Shown here: piece by piece, positions 24,630 through 36,769 of the stretch | Layout of the letters: every line of letters begins with the position of its first letter | Numbering within the stretch: the first letter of the stretch is position 1 | NCBI GenBank assembly: GCA_001557505.1 | Contig: LSAX01000009.1 | Coordinates: 1,488,001-1,552,000 of the forward strand | Source of the DNA: Reticulascus tulasneorum | Lineage: Eukaryota; Ascomycota; Sordariomycetes; Glomerellales; Reticulascaceae | Length of the DNA stretch: 64,000 nucleotides | Reading direction: 5' to 3' | Program-made: the position numbers and the translations under genes | The notes under the pieces: model-generated | Told to the model about the DNA's origin: nothing | What the model saw: the letters and a program-made list of their open reading frames with translations, nothing else | Database searches by the model: none

Positions 24630-25416
24630 TCACCAATCCACGTCATCGTCTCTGTTGATTTTTGAGCCCCAGATCTTCTCCGTTTCCTCGACGTAGTACC
24701 CCGAGTTCTGGCCAATAAGAGTAAGGGATCCGTAAAGGGTCATCGTCCTGCATTTCCTGTTGCCTGTCAGAATCCAGTCCATCTACCCGGGGCAAAAGGG
24801 ACGCATGCGTACAGGTAGCCATTGATGGTTGTGTTGCCGTAAATCTCAAGATCCTGGGCTTCCAAGGTACCCATGACTTTTAACTTCCCGAAACCTTTCA
24901 CCTTGTCGCTAGTCCGAACGGTCAGTGGCAGTGTCATACCCCAGTTGGAAGCATTACATACTTGGCAACCATGTAGCCAGCCACCTGGATATTTCCGTAT
25001 GCCTTTATCTTGCCGCTAAGACATCGATGTCAGCCTCGCGCTACTGTCGCCAAGTTTCCCATGACTTACTCGCAGGTCAGGTTGCCGTTGACTTCGATGC
25101 CTCCGTAGGCTTCAATCCTGTCCTTCACCTCGAAGTCTCCGTTGAAGTTGACGTTCCCCCCGGACTTGACTGAACCGTGAACCTCAAGGGGACCCTGAAG
25201 CGTGATCTGGGAGTCACTTTTCACGGATTTGGATTTCTTCACCGGTTGAGTCATCGGCGTACCATATCCAGCCGATGTCGTCGGTCCCGTTGAAGATGAT
25301 GTGTAGTAGTCAGTTGTGGTAGACATTGACTCGTCGTACTGCTCGTATTGCTCATACTGATTGCCGTGCTCGGAGTGTCTCGAGACCTCCTTGCCTTTTC
25401 TGGACTTGGGGGACAT
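24630..25416 (-). CDS. Bactofilin-like beta-helix protein
   Basis: Bactofilins are bacterial proteins that polymerise through a right-handed beta-helix. Exons 25416-25070, 25015-24962, 24908-24813 and 24756-24630 give 207 residues. All three introns are phase 2 and 53-56 nt long. The N-terminal 65 residues are polar low complexity rich in Tyr, Gln, Ser and Thr. From about 70 the sequence has short Gly-turn repeats with a hydrophobic alternation: ITLQGPLEVHGSV, VNFNGDFEV, IEAYGGIEVNGNL, IKAYGNIQVAGYM, VKGFGKLKVMGTL, LEIYGNTTINGYL, MTLYGSLTLIG. The end is WGSKINRDDDVDW. No signal peptide or membrane segment. The fold is inferred from repeat pattern; fungal function is unknown to me. Confidence 0.7.
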
Positions 25417-26503
25417 TGTGAAATAAGTGTATGTCGTATGAACAGGAAGTAGTTCCAAAGAGTGTCGGGGGGTAAGTCTGCTCTCGTCTAGCGCTGGAAG
25501 CTACAGAGCAAAGCATCTTCACAAAGAGGATAAGTGTGAGCCATATATGGAGAATATGAAGCTCTCTCGACAGCCTTATGAGTCGACACCCATCCTTAAA
25601 CACTTGCCTGATGGTGCGACTCCCACTCTCAGCTCCACTTCGAACAGCATTCCCCATTCGAGTGAGCTGAAGTGTAAGGGCTGGATGAAATGACTTCATT
25701 TCCCAGATTTGACGGAGAATTTCTCCGAAACGCTCAACAATCGCGGTGGTACCGGGCAGGTCTGGCAGCACGATCCGATAGTCTGATCCACGGGGTCCCG
25801 CAGACGCCTCAGGGAAAAGGGAAGCGTCCAGCCGCGGCAGACGCCCGGGGAGCATTGAGGAGCATAGAGGAGCAATGAGAGCAGCGATAGCGACCCCATC
25901 TGCCAGATTATTAAGTCCCGATTGGGCGAGGTAGGAGGCGCAGCCACACAACGGTTCTGCATGGCGGGCCACCGGTCCAACAAGAAGCCCCGGATTGTCG
26001 AGGAAATGTCGTCTCGAGGTACGGCTAGGCGTCAGCCGCGTCCAGCGCTATGGTTCTGTCGTCTGAAGTGGTGTTCGGCCCGTGCGGTAAAGACCCTGTT
26101 CAGCCCTACGGTGCTCACGTCCATTCGCCAGCAAGATGAAACCCACTTTACGGGCGAAGCTAGTGCCTGCATTATCTATTTTGATTCGGAATAGCCTCCT
26201 CGTTTACTGTCCAGGCAAGGCGGACTCGGCCGATTGTGGGCCTGCTTCAGTAGACGATCAGGCTCCTAAGCTCGGTTCCACCTTTCAATATTGACGCCCT
26301 GAAACTACATGAATCCGAACAAGTCGCCAGTAGTTCGACAAAAGAAAACGTGTTTTACATTAGCTCATGGCAAAGTAGGCAGCGAATCTCGTCTGTCCTT
26401 TCCTGCAGCAAGTAGCCTTGCTTCCCCCAAGGCAACACCATACACCCCCCGCTTATTGGTGTACTCTCCCCACGCCGGAACTGTCACTTGGGTAAGCCCC
26501 CCG
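25417..26503. other. 1.1-kb intergenic
   Basis: Contains the bactofilin-like gene's promoter and the 3' side of the membrane-protein gene. A 206-codon open frame on the minus strand (25352-25972) runs through it but looks like chance. Confidence 0.45.
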
Positions 26504-27656
26504 TCAAGCTCCGCCAACCACGCCCAGGCCAATGCCAGTCAACAGGGCTGCAACAACCCACACCGCGGCGAATGTAGCCGCACCGTAGGGCGCCACTCCG
26601 CCAATGGTCATGACGCACTGCACGTAGGTGTTTACGCCAGTAATCAGCATGGCAACCACCGTTCTCAGAATAACTACCTTCGTCCGCGTGGTGAATCCCC
26701 AGACGTTGTAGAAGAATGTTTCACCGAGCGTTGCCCGGACAGGGTCGAACTCCTCCAGCTTGCCGTCCTCCGCGCTCGCGCCGGTAGCCGCAAAGGGGGT
26801 GAAGATGAATGTCCTTGCAGCGAGGCCGAAGAGGAGCGTCACGGGTAGAATGGAGACATAAGACGCGGAGTAAGCTGGTGTAAGCGACGGCAGGCCTTCG
26901 AAGTAGAGCACCAACGATGTCGGCAGGTAGGTTCGGTATGCGGCGAAAAGAGTCACGCCGTAGATGACGGTTGCCAGGAAGGTGGTGTAGACCTGGATGG
27001 GGATATCCGTGATGATCTCTCGGTTCGCGACAGTCTTCGCGCCAGCATGCGCGCCGGAGAGGGGTCGGAGGAGCTGAAAGGGGACGAAGGTCGACAGCAT
27101 GTCTATCGCTAGGGCTGATAGGGCTGTCGCGGGGCTAATCTGGTAGAAGGTGGCTATGAGGTAGGCCTGAACCTATCAGTACGACATGCCCATCACACAC
27201 ATGGAGATCGGAACACATACCGGCGGCCCATGCGCCAGGAGATTCAGCGCCGCAAGGTCGTAGCTATCGTAGTTACCGAACCATCCGACCCCGAGTTCGA
27301 TTCTGTAATCGTTAGTAAGGGGCCCCCCGCGCGTGTCCAGCCCACCCGGGGAGTGTCGCAACTCACATCCTCCATCCCGAGAGGGTCGCAACCTCGCCCC
27401 ACGAATCCAAACTCTTGGAGATGCCGAGCAACTCGCCGTGGCTCCACTCGTTCAGAAACGAATAGCTCAGCGACGAGATGGAGAAGCTCAGGATCGCGAT
27501 CAGCGGAAACTGCAGTGCCGGCGGGATGTGGGAGCGGCTGCGCGTCTTGGGCAGCAGAGCAGTCGACGGCGCTGCCTTCGCGATCGGCTCGAGTGCCCGT
27601 GCCACCTCGCTCTCGACCGGTTCCAGCGCCTCTTTCAACCTTCGCTGCGTCGGCAT
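26504..27656 (-). CDS. Multi-pass membrane protein, unknown function
   Basis: I do not recognise the family. Exons 27656-27367, 27302-27221 and 27166-26504 give 344 residues; donors are GTGAGT and GTATGT and frames join. Residues 1-50 are a soluble, charged stretch (LKEALEPVESEVARALEP). About six hydrophobic segments follow: LQFPLIAILSFSISSLSYSF, AYLIATFYQISPATALSALA, VYTTFLATVIYGVTLFAAY, YVSILPVTLLFGLAA, VVILRTVVAMLITGVNTYV and FAAVWVVAALLTGIGLGVV. A loop with GETFFYNVWGFTTRTK separates the last two pairs. The exon 3 acceptor could lie 6 nt earlier, adding Val-Gln. No catalytic motif is visible, so I assign no role. Confidence 0.8.
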
Positions 27657-28684
27657 GGTATCCAAAAGAGCTGATAAATATGTCCTTCGAAAATGCGAGG
27701 CAAGGGAATGCAGAAAAAATCGAGGACACTTTCGGCAGCGGAAGACAGGTGGGCGCTGGTGGGGGTGCCTCCGTTTTGCGAATCTTTACACCTTTTGTAG
27801 GTTTGACGGAGCTTGATGATCAGTCCATGTGGAGAAAAAGTGACGTCGCTGGGGAAACATAAAAAATAAGTTATCCACCATGGATCTGCTCAACCCCACT
27901 GTTGCGGTGTAGGGGGGGGGTTCCTTTTCCTGACCTAACCTACTTCCTACAGTGGGTAGGCCGTTTGAATGGATGCTTGACACTTCTCTTCCGCTTTTTC
28001 TAAGCCCCTACTAGCTGCGTAAAATTTTCATTTTTGCATGTCCTCTTTTCTTTCGAATAGAAATCACCATCGAAAGAATCTGTTTTCATTTCCAGATCCA
28101 TCATCTGCGAAGAGGAAATGGCTGTCATGCGAGTCATCGCTGCTCGTCTCTACAAGTGTACAAAGATTCGCTTGGATCCGAGATTCCGATGTAAATCTTC
28201 ACCAGACGGGGAACACCTCCGTTTCCACCTTCCAGGTAGGTTGACAGGCGGTGGGCAGAGTCACTTCACCGGCGGCACTTGATGTCATTAATATGTTTTC
28301 TTTATCATTTCGATTTCTTCTGTGGTTTCATATTGAACAAAAGAGCGTCGTCGCCAATGTCCTCTGGCATTGCACTCGTTTGTCTCATAAGATCCATCTT
28401 TGGTATTTGCGATGTACGCTCGACGCCTACTCCGTCTCTCACTTTAACCTCGTGGTGACGCATCTCGATCTACCTTGCCTACACAAGAGGCAGGTCGATC
28501 GAGGCTCTCCACTCTTCGGTGCTGAGAGATCGGCGGCGGAGGCAGAACCACCTGATTTACAGCTTTAATATATAGGTGATACAAATGAAACTCCCTCCCT
28601 CCCTCACTCAACATTCTCCAAGCTTCATAAACCTGGACTCCCGCTTGACCCGGCGGCCCTCGACTTGGCCAGGGGGGAGACAAC
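27657..28684. other. 1.0-kb intergenic
   Basis: Promoter side of the membrane-protein gene and 3' side of the C2H2 gene. Nothing else recognised. Confidence 0.45.
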
Positions 28685-30278
28685 TCACTCCTCCATGCGG
28701 CCAAAGACACCATCGTCATCTTCGTCGCTTCGGGCTCGAGACCGAACATCATCCTCGTCTTCGTCCATGACGCTCTCCCCGCTTTCTTCCATCTTCACGT
28801 CTTCACTGCGCATCTCGCCACGAGTGAAGCTCTCCGGCTGTCGGCTGGGGAAGCTGCTGATGAATCCCGTGCCGCTCAGCGAGGCGGCCTGATCAAGATA
28901 GCGGGCCGGCAGAGGAGGGACCGGCGGGGCATCTGCGGGGAGAGTCACGGTGCGTGAACCATTGTTGCTGCCAAAGCTGCAACTCAGAAGCTCGACCGCA
29001 GCCGCTAGATCTCGGTCATCCTGTCCCGTGGTGTTCATCCCCGAGGATGGGGGACGGCGATCGTGGCTGTGCTGGCGAAAATGAGAGAATATCGACCCGC
29101 TCGGAACGCTGCCTGAGATAAGCGGGTTTGTGGAAGGGGCCGATTGATACGACCGACCAAACCCGCTTCCACTGCTGTACCTTTTCGAGAAGGATCGCTC
29201 CGAAGTCGTTGTCGGGCCAAATGCCTCTAGTTGAGGTGGTGGAGTTGTGTCTGCAGAGCTGTGTCTCTCGTCAGAGTATCCCGAAGCCGCTGGGGAGGCT
29301 GATTCTGGCTCGCTCGGGAAGTCCTTTGCAGAGTCCGGAGGGGTTGTTGTGTCCTTGACGATGGTGTTCATCGCCACAAGGACAGATGCAGCCTCGAGAA
29401 GCTGGACTTGCTGATGCTTGGATATAAGCAGCTTGGACGTGTACGACCACTCAGGTGTATGTTCCCATCTGGCCAATAATCAGTCAACAGACGTTCGTTG
29501 CACGCAGGCAGGTATGGAGACTCCGGCAATCAAGGCTTGGTAGCCCGGCATGGGACGAAGAGAAGAGGAGACGGGCAGAAGGGTGGGGGACGAACAAATG
29601 CTTGGTTAAGCAGCTGCTGTGCTTATATCCCTTGCCGCACTTCTCGCAACGGAGCTCAGCACGGTTGCTCTTCCTGCCTTCTTTGACGAGAGGCTGACCG
29701 TCGCTCGCCCTACGAACGCGGTCGTTCTGGAAGTCACCTTCGTCTTCGTCCGCAGACATGTCGATGACATCGTCTTCTATCGCGCTCTCATGAATGTCTC
29801 GCTTCCCATCCAAGTGGAATTTGTGAGCGGGCAGACTCGCGGGAGGGGAAGGCAGGCTGCCAACGATGGCTGCTCGGGCGGCGGCACTCCGTGACATGGT
29901 GTTACGGCGAGAACTGACGGCAATGGGCATGGCGGTCAACTTGTCACCGCCAGCAGCCTCCTTCATCAACGCTGCTACGGCTGCCACATTCGTCGCGGTG
30001 TTGGTCATGGACTTTCGGCGGGTGACACGGTGGTTGGCATTGAGGGAGCCGACGACAACGGAGTGGGAATTGGTACGTGAATGGGACTGTCGTGTAGTAA
30101 GGCCAGACGAGAGGTTTGCCGAGAGAGAAGAACGGTGTTGGGTCAATGGCCTCGAGGTTTGTTGGATTTCCTGAAGATAGGCGAAAGTGATCAGCATTAC
30201 TGGGGGAGCAGTTGTGGGCACAAGCTAGCAGGGCAAGGATCTGGGTCTTGAGTGCCGGCATACTTTAGAGGAGGCCAT
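28685..30278 (-). CDS. C2H2 zinc-finger protein, probable transcription regulator
   Basis: Exons 30278-30264 (15 nt), 30170-29596 and 29468-28685 give 457 residues starting MASSKEIQQTSRPL. One classical C2H2 finger uses C180, C183, H196 and H200, reading CEKCGKGYKHSSCLTKH and then LWEH. The intron at 29595-29469 cuts the finger between its two histidines, and frames rejoin only if it is removed. The rest is Ser/Pro/Thr-rich, with acidic stretches at about 140-160 (VIDMSADEDEGDFQ) and at the C-terminus (MDEDEDDVRSRARSDEDDD), which could be activation regions. A single finger is unusual for a stand-alone DNA binder, so partners are possible. Its upstream region is unusually long. Confidence 0.83.
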
Positions 30279-30879
30279 TGCCAACGATCTGTGCTGATCA
30301 ATTTCGACTCGACAGACAAACACCTCTCCCTCGCGAGAGAATTGTAGAGGTTTGAGGATTATTCGGACGTGCAGGTGGTGGTAGTGGTGGAAGGTGAGGG
30401 TCGCGAAGAGCAAGCCAAAGAAGCAAGAAATAATATTATTTTGGGCGGAGGAGCAGCAATTCGAGCAAGGGTGTCTGTGTGGGTGTGGGTGGGTGCGTGC
30501 CTAGTAGTAGCTCCGACTGATGGAGAGTGCCCACGGACGGGTGGACGATACCAGCAAGCAGTAGGTAGCAGCAGCCGCGAGCTTCACCTGACGGTGGTCA
30601 GTCAGCACGAGTGCAATTAAGCCAGTCTCTCCCCATTTAGTTTCCCTGAGGGTTTGTGGGCTTCGGGACGGAGCGGCGTCTTGGGAGAAGCTCTGAAGCC
30701 AGGCCAGCAATGGGTGGGCGAAGCAAGTCACCAGATTGTACAATGGCTCCTCGAACGACAGAGAAGATGGTGGACTACAAACGCTGCTCCCAGGCGCATG
30801 AGACGGTATGTGGGGATATGACTGGTCTTGATTGGCACCACCTCCCCAAGTCAGCCAGGCTTCTGGGATCAGGTCCACG

Positions 30880-30947
30880 AGGAGGGAAGAGAGGGAGGGA
30901 GGGAGCAGGAGGAGAGGAGGAGAGGAGGAGAGGAGGAGGGAGGGGGT
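30880..30947 (+). repeat. GGA-rich polypurine tract
   Basis: Almost pure G/A over about 68 nt, with repeated GGAGGA/GAGGAG units, lying about 600 bp upstream of the C2H2 gene start. Confidence 0.8.
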
Positions 30948-31359
30948 GAGTCGATGCGTCTCCGTACCCTACCCATCATTACAATAAGTTACTGCAATTG
31001 TACGTGCGGATTACAGCTTCTCAATTACTGGGGGAGGGGGGTGAGCGTGTGTGGACGCGCGGGTCACTTTAAAGATTGTGGGTCGGATCTTTTGGGCTGG
31101 CCAGGCTCCATGTAGCTTCAGTACTTCACAGTATACATTGCACACAGTGGAGGATTGTGCGCGTATCGGCTGTGGAGGTACCTCTCGTATCCTCCTCGCA
31201 CCGCGAAAGATGTGCCCGTAGTAGGAACTGGTCATTCGGGGGGGGGCGTGGATTGATGATCCCAAGGGCAGTCAGGTACCCAAATAGAAACAGGCATGAA
31301 CAAGTTAAGCAGCCTTGGACAACTCAGCGTTCCCCTCTCTCTGTGTGTGCTTGTGAGCG

Positions 31360-31388
31360 TCTCTCTCTCTCTCTCTCTCTCCTCTCTC
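31360..31388 (+). repeat. CT microsatellite
   Basis: A run of (TC)n dinucleotides with one interruption, inside the 6.5-kb gene-free region. Confidence 0.85.
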
Positions 31389-33488
31389 GCTGGCTCCGGT
31401 CTGCACATTCTTGTCCCTGTTGTTGTTCTGAATCAGAATGGGTGTGGAATGTCTCACTTCGTACTCAGCCGGTTTTGCTGGCTCTGGCTGGTCTGGGGCA
31501 AACGAAACGCTTGTGGCTTGACTAGGTATGTACAGATTACAGAACTCGGTTGGCCTTTGTTTTTTTCTTTTCTTGCTCCCCTTGATCTGAGGCAAAAATC
31601 TCGCTTTGCCCATGTGATCTGAAGAAATTCTTCACGAGATAGATTTGAGCCCGGAAGTCTCTAAGGAAGGTAAGCCATATAAGTCTGAGTCAAATGGTGT
31701 CTCTTGCGAGCAGCACATGTCCAGGTGAGACTCCAGGGCATGGCTAACCCCCCCCCACGAGATCCATCAATGATGACAGTGGCTCGTGCTGCTCTCGCAA
31801 AGTGTCAAAGAGGCCCAGGGATAATTAATGAACTGGAGAATTGCCTGCTTTCGGGGCTTGTCGAGAGCGCCAACAAGGATACCCAGCAAGTTAACTTGAC
31901 CACGCATTGCTTGAATTGAGGGGGCCGATTTGGGATTGAAAGTGAGGGGTTGAAGCACTTGGTATTGAAACTCAGGTGGGGATTCTTCAAGTGCCGATTG
32001 CGTGTGTGGGCTCCGTCTTTAATTTTGACGAGAGTTCCCAGTCCGGACAATCAACGAGCGGATGGGCAGCTGTGCGCCGTTGCCTCTCCCCCAAATAAAG
32101 CCCCTTCGAAGAAGAACTCCATACCTTCACGGCGCCGGGCGGGCTGCCCGACACGAGGGAGTGGAAAGTCTAATTGATGATCGCGGGAGCCAAGGCTGTT
32201 CCAGAGATCTGGATTCTACACTATCCATTCCATCATTCGTTCTCGTGCAAGGTTATGTCAAATGGGAAGCCCCGGAGAGGCATTTAGTGGAGGTGATCAG
32301 CTGGACACCAGGATGACGCGAGAGAGTGTCCTCTAAATGGCATTTGGCATCTTTTGCAAGAACCGATGTAGACACTGCATAATTTGCTACTTGGGGTTGG
32401 ATGCGGACGAATTGTGTAGAATTGTGCGCTGGAGGGGAGACCCATAGCCGGTGTCGCAGAACACTGCACTGGAGCACAGTGCACAATCGTTTCCCAACTC
32501 CTTCAGCTTGCCAAAGTGACCTTCCCCTGCAATCGTTGGGGGGCCGTCCTCCAACGCTAAACACACACCCAGGCCTTTATGGTCACTGTGCGAACACTTC
32601 CTAGTTCACGAAGCAGTACTTCCTCTGTGGCCCCTTCTATCTCGTAGTTCTGGAGAGCGCCTGGTAGATTCATTCGCCTTGGAACGCCTCTCCTCGAGAG
32701 GGTTAGTAAGGTAGCAGGCGGATCGCACAAGAAACAGTGCCGCTTTTGCAGGCCACCGATCCAAGCGAGGTCACTATGTAGTACATACCTTGAGTATTGC
32801 AGTGAATACTGTAGTGATAAGTAATGTGTATTAGAACATTCATGGGATATTCTTACATTATCTTTCGCTTACTTTCCGACTGAGAAACCGCCCACAAACA
32901 CCCCAGATGACTTCCATCTTTTTGGTCGCGAGTTAAAGCGGCACTGTTTCTTACGATCCACTTAGGTAGCTGCCTCTAGTTAGATCATGTGCGCCGGCCC
33001 CCAGAGCCACATCGCGTCCTCACCACAGGGGGCTTTTGGGGCTTGGGGCTTGGTTGTCGCTATTATTTCGTACAGCGAGTGCCTTGCATTGATTCCAGTA
33101 TTCCAGTAGGTAGGTACATACATACGGTGCAGGGGCAGAGCGAGATCCATCCAACCCAGTCCCAACTTTCCGATGGACGGTTCTCTTGACGCCAGGAGAT
33201 GAATCATCAAACACGGCCTGGGCAACCAACAAACACACCTCAACAACCTGTTCGTTCATAGCGACTGCCAACAGTATCTGGCTCATCTCGTTGTGAACTT
33301 GTGCCTGACCAGTCCATCCAATAGAACACACTGCCCTATTAGAGTGGCAGTTCACGCGAATGCGGCCAAACTCCCACCCCTCTCCTCTCACTTTCTTTCC
33401 GGCCAAGCACCTGCCAATAGCGCCTCGGAACGGACCCCCCCTCTCTATTTCCCCTTCGCGGCTTTCCCACCCCCCTCCCATGTCCGCT

Positions 33489-33504
33489 CCCCCCCCCCCC
33501 CCCC
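33489..33504 (+). repeat. C16 homopolymer
   Basis: Sixteen consecutive C following a C/T-rich stretch from about 33365. Confidence 0.85.
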
Positions 33505-36500
33505 TTCTGTCCTTCACAACCTCCAGATCAATGCATCGTCCTGCTCCTCCAATGAACTCTGTTCAGGTCACAGGATAAGGGTAACTCACTTATGAGATTA
33601 TTGCAAGCACACACACCAAATAGGTCTGCCAGGGCTCGACTTACTGGCTCGCCAATTCACCCACACACGCGCGAACATACACACACAGGGAGAGAGACAC
33701 AGCGAGACTAAGTAACGAGCAGCAGCACTCTCCTAGGCATAAGATCGGCTGAGGCGTTAACAGACACACCCCCATCAAGGCCACTCATGCTGGGGAACTA
33801 TTCTTCCTTGCCGTCTATGTGTTTCCCTCCGTCGTGCGGTTAACCTCTGGCCTCTCTATGTGCCGCCAGTCATCAGAGTCACCTGCCACGCCATCGATGC
33901 CTCGCTATCATTCTGGCCTTCTGCTATGGGCTAAGTGGATACTACCTTTGTTGGGCGGAATACTATCCATCGTCATTCCTCTTTCAATGCACCTGCTCAC
34001 TCACCCGGCCTTGCCAGAATCGGCCTGGGCTTTCGCCACTTCCCTTCCTTACCATGCTTCCTTCAATGAGGGAAGACTGGATCGCCATTCGGGGCTTGGC
34101 TTGATCCGTCAGAAACCCAGGCATGAACAAGCCACAAATGACCTCGCGTCCTGGCAGCTTCGATAGTTAAATCCAAGGGCATTGGCCTTCCCCGTTTGGA
34201 CGGTCCAAGCCAACTACGTAGTAACTATCATCCGGCGCCACAGGTGCCAGAACTAGAAGCAGCTAATTAAGTAGACATTGAACAATGAACAGAGATGGCT
34301 CCCCAGTCTCCGCCTCGAGTTGACGCACACACTAGTAACCCACATGTCATGTTCAAATTCAAGCCCGTACTACACAATCTGAAGTTGACTCGTTATAGCA
34401 CAAAGCAAAGCACTCCTTATTAGCTTGGGCCGTCCTCGGGATACATTAACATTGATTCGATACATTGCAAAAACCGGGTATTCAGATCTTGGGGGGCGTA
34501 ATTCCCATTTCGAGCTTGCTGCATTGCAGAGGTGTTTCACTCAAAGAATGGTCTGTGGTTGTGCAAAAGGCTAAACACATGCAGATTGATTTATACTACT
34601 CTCTTCTGTCTGTGTGTGCCCTCGGGCCAGGTCTTATCTTCTTGCGATCTCTCAACACGGGCCGGAACTTTCAGACGGCCTGGTGCTTGTGTCAATGATG
34701 CAGGAGCACGATTGGCTCCCAAACCCCATCTCGCTAGTGTCTGATCCACGCAAGATCCAAACTTTACAAGGGCGCAAATAATTCAGGTATATCTCGCAAG
34801 GAGCTCCTGAAACCAGAGCAGGCATGTCATGGGTATCCAGCCCACGATATCATGAAGTCCCACATGATGGGAGGCTGAACCTCAGTTGACACGAAAGGCA
34901 TCATCTGTCCACTACAGCACGATTTCCACTCTTTCCACAATCCGTGGGCAAGTGCAATGCCGATCTCTACACTAACGTAGCTCCATTGCCGGCTCAAATG
35001 CAAGGAAGCTCCCAAGAGAAAGCATCTGGCAGCCAACAGACCGAAAGGCCAGATTTCCCGGAGCCAGAGGCCTAGCCAATGCTCCTGCAGTTGGGACAAC
35101 ACCCAAGAAAAGGCCCCTGGTCGTCGCCCCCAGACCGGTTTGCATCTAGCCATCTAAGTTACCCCTCATCGAACATGCTATGCCAACGTGCCTACCGATT
35201 CTAGACGCGACATGCAAAGGCACGCACATCCATTCGAGGAAATTATCCCAGCAGATCACTGGAATATGCACCTTGTGCAATACAACCAGGATAGCAGTGT
35301 TGAAAGGCGCTCTCTGGCAAGCTTACCTCGGAGCATGCCAATTAACAGGGCAATGGATCAGTCAGGTAGTGCAACCTGACCTTGCCTGAAGCTCAGTCGA
35401 GGGAGTACAAGCAGACGTCAACCAATAAGCCTCGTCATCTCGTATCAACCATATCTCAAAGCGAAATCAATGATTACGAAGACGTCTCTCGGAAGTTCGG
35501 TGGCCATGATCTCATCTCTTCTTCCGTGCCACTTTCTGTCATTCCGAACCAGCCGGATTGTCGTTTTGGCAGGCTGAAATCTCCACTGAAAGAGCGGGAG
35601 CCCTGGCAAGCACGGGCAAATTGATTCGAAAAATAGCACTGGAGCTCGGCGATCAACACGCCTTACGCGCCCAAGCCGCTTTCAATGCCGCCCTGCACAT
35701 CACTCTTTATCAACAACCCTGCCAGCCTGCTGACAAGGGAGGTATCCACGCAGAGGTACTTGGGTGTACCAAGACTGTACCTCAGACTGTGCTGGACGGG
35801 TATCCCACAGCTGTCATCACGCTTCGAAATCTGTATGGCTTCCACATGCGGCCGAACCCATCCTTCCAACAACGTGCCAACTGTACCTGCGTGAGCACGT
35901 CGATAGCTGCTCGTATTCCTTGTTTCCTGGCTTTTTGCTCTCTATCTATAGGAGGGCCTGGCGATTCCAGGCATTCCCTTAGGTGATGTGTCCTTGGATC
36001 TGATCCTAGAGGGTCGTAAGCTTCCACATCCCGAGACGTGCCATCTCGTGAGGGTTGGACCCTTGCATTTCCCAAGCTCCTCCAAGGTAACTTGCATGAT
36101 TGAGCTCAAAGTGAGCTCTGGTCAGTTTCCTACTGATTAACGAGACCAAGCCGCCAGCCACAGCTTACAGTGAGTGAGCTCGTCTGCTAAGGCTCAGCAG
36201 GGAGGTAGGGTGACTGACAGTTACATAAGAACTCCACTAAATTATCTCCAGTCCCAGGACTTAATAAAGCCTATCTGATCACTCTGTCCCCCACATGATA
36301 GAACACCACATAGGCACAAAGCTACTGGTGGTCATTCTACAGTAGGCTGTAGGTGCTAAGCCAGCGACTTTTCCGAGGCTCAAGGAATCAATCATAATCA
36401 AACACAGCGTGTTCCTTGTTCTGGCTCTTGGCTTACAAGGTAGTTGGCAAACTTTACTTCGTATGTAGAACGAACCGAAAGCAAAATTTGAAAGGTCAGG

Positions 36501-36769
36501 AACAGAAAAAAAGAAAAGTTCCCGAGTCACATCAGTGACGCCTGCCGATAACGCAATTGCTATTCAAGCCGGAATGTGCAGCTCGGCGCCACCGATGCAA
36601 GCATTCGCTAGTGTGACCACTTGACTTCCCGTTGTCTCAGGAAAACGCGCATCCACCAGCCCTGGATATCCCTCGCGTAACTAAGGTCGAAGACGCTTCG
36701 TATAAGATTCAACCTTTTGTGCGCTGTACACAGCAACTGAACAGTTCCAAATATTACACAAATTGCACA

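Larger units (their letters stand above)
30279..36769. other. 6.5-kb gene-free region
   Basis: Longest non-coding stretch in the window, between the C2H2 gene's start (left) and the DUF3602 gene (right). It holds purine tracts, a CT microsatellite, a C16 run and many short frames with no family resemblance. Distal regulatory DNA, a long 5' leader or a non-coding transcript are all possible; I cannot choose between them. Confidence 0.5.

Noticed and set aside
24643..24849. Alternative reading frame for the last bactofilin-like exon (ending GLKNQQRR)
   Set aside because: The acceptor 7 nt further on gives a frame that continues the repeat pattern (MTLYGSLTLIG).
25352..25972. 206-codon open frame on the minus strand overlapping the bactofilin-like gene
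   Set aside because: It overlaps the first bactofilin-like exon in another frame, has no domain or composition typical of a real protein, and no splice partner.
36632..36769. Upstream in-frame ATG extension of the DUF3602 protein
   Set aside because: The extra residues look like leader sequence, and the family starts at MSSDVFRR-like sequence.
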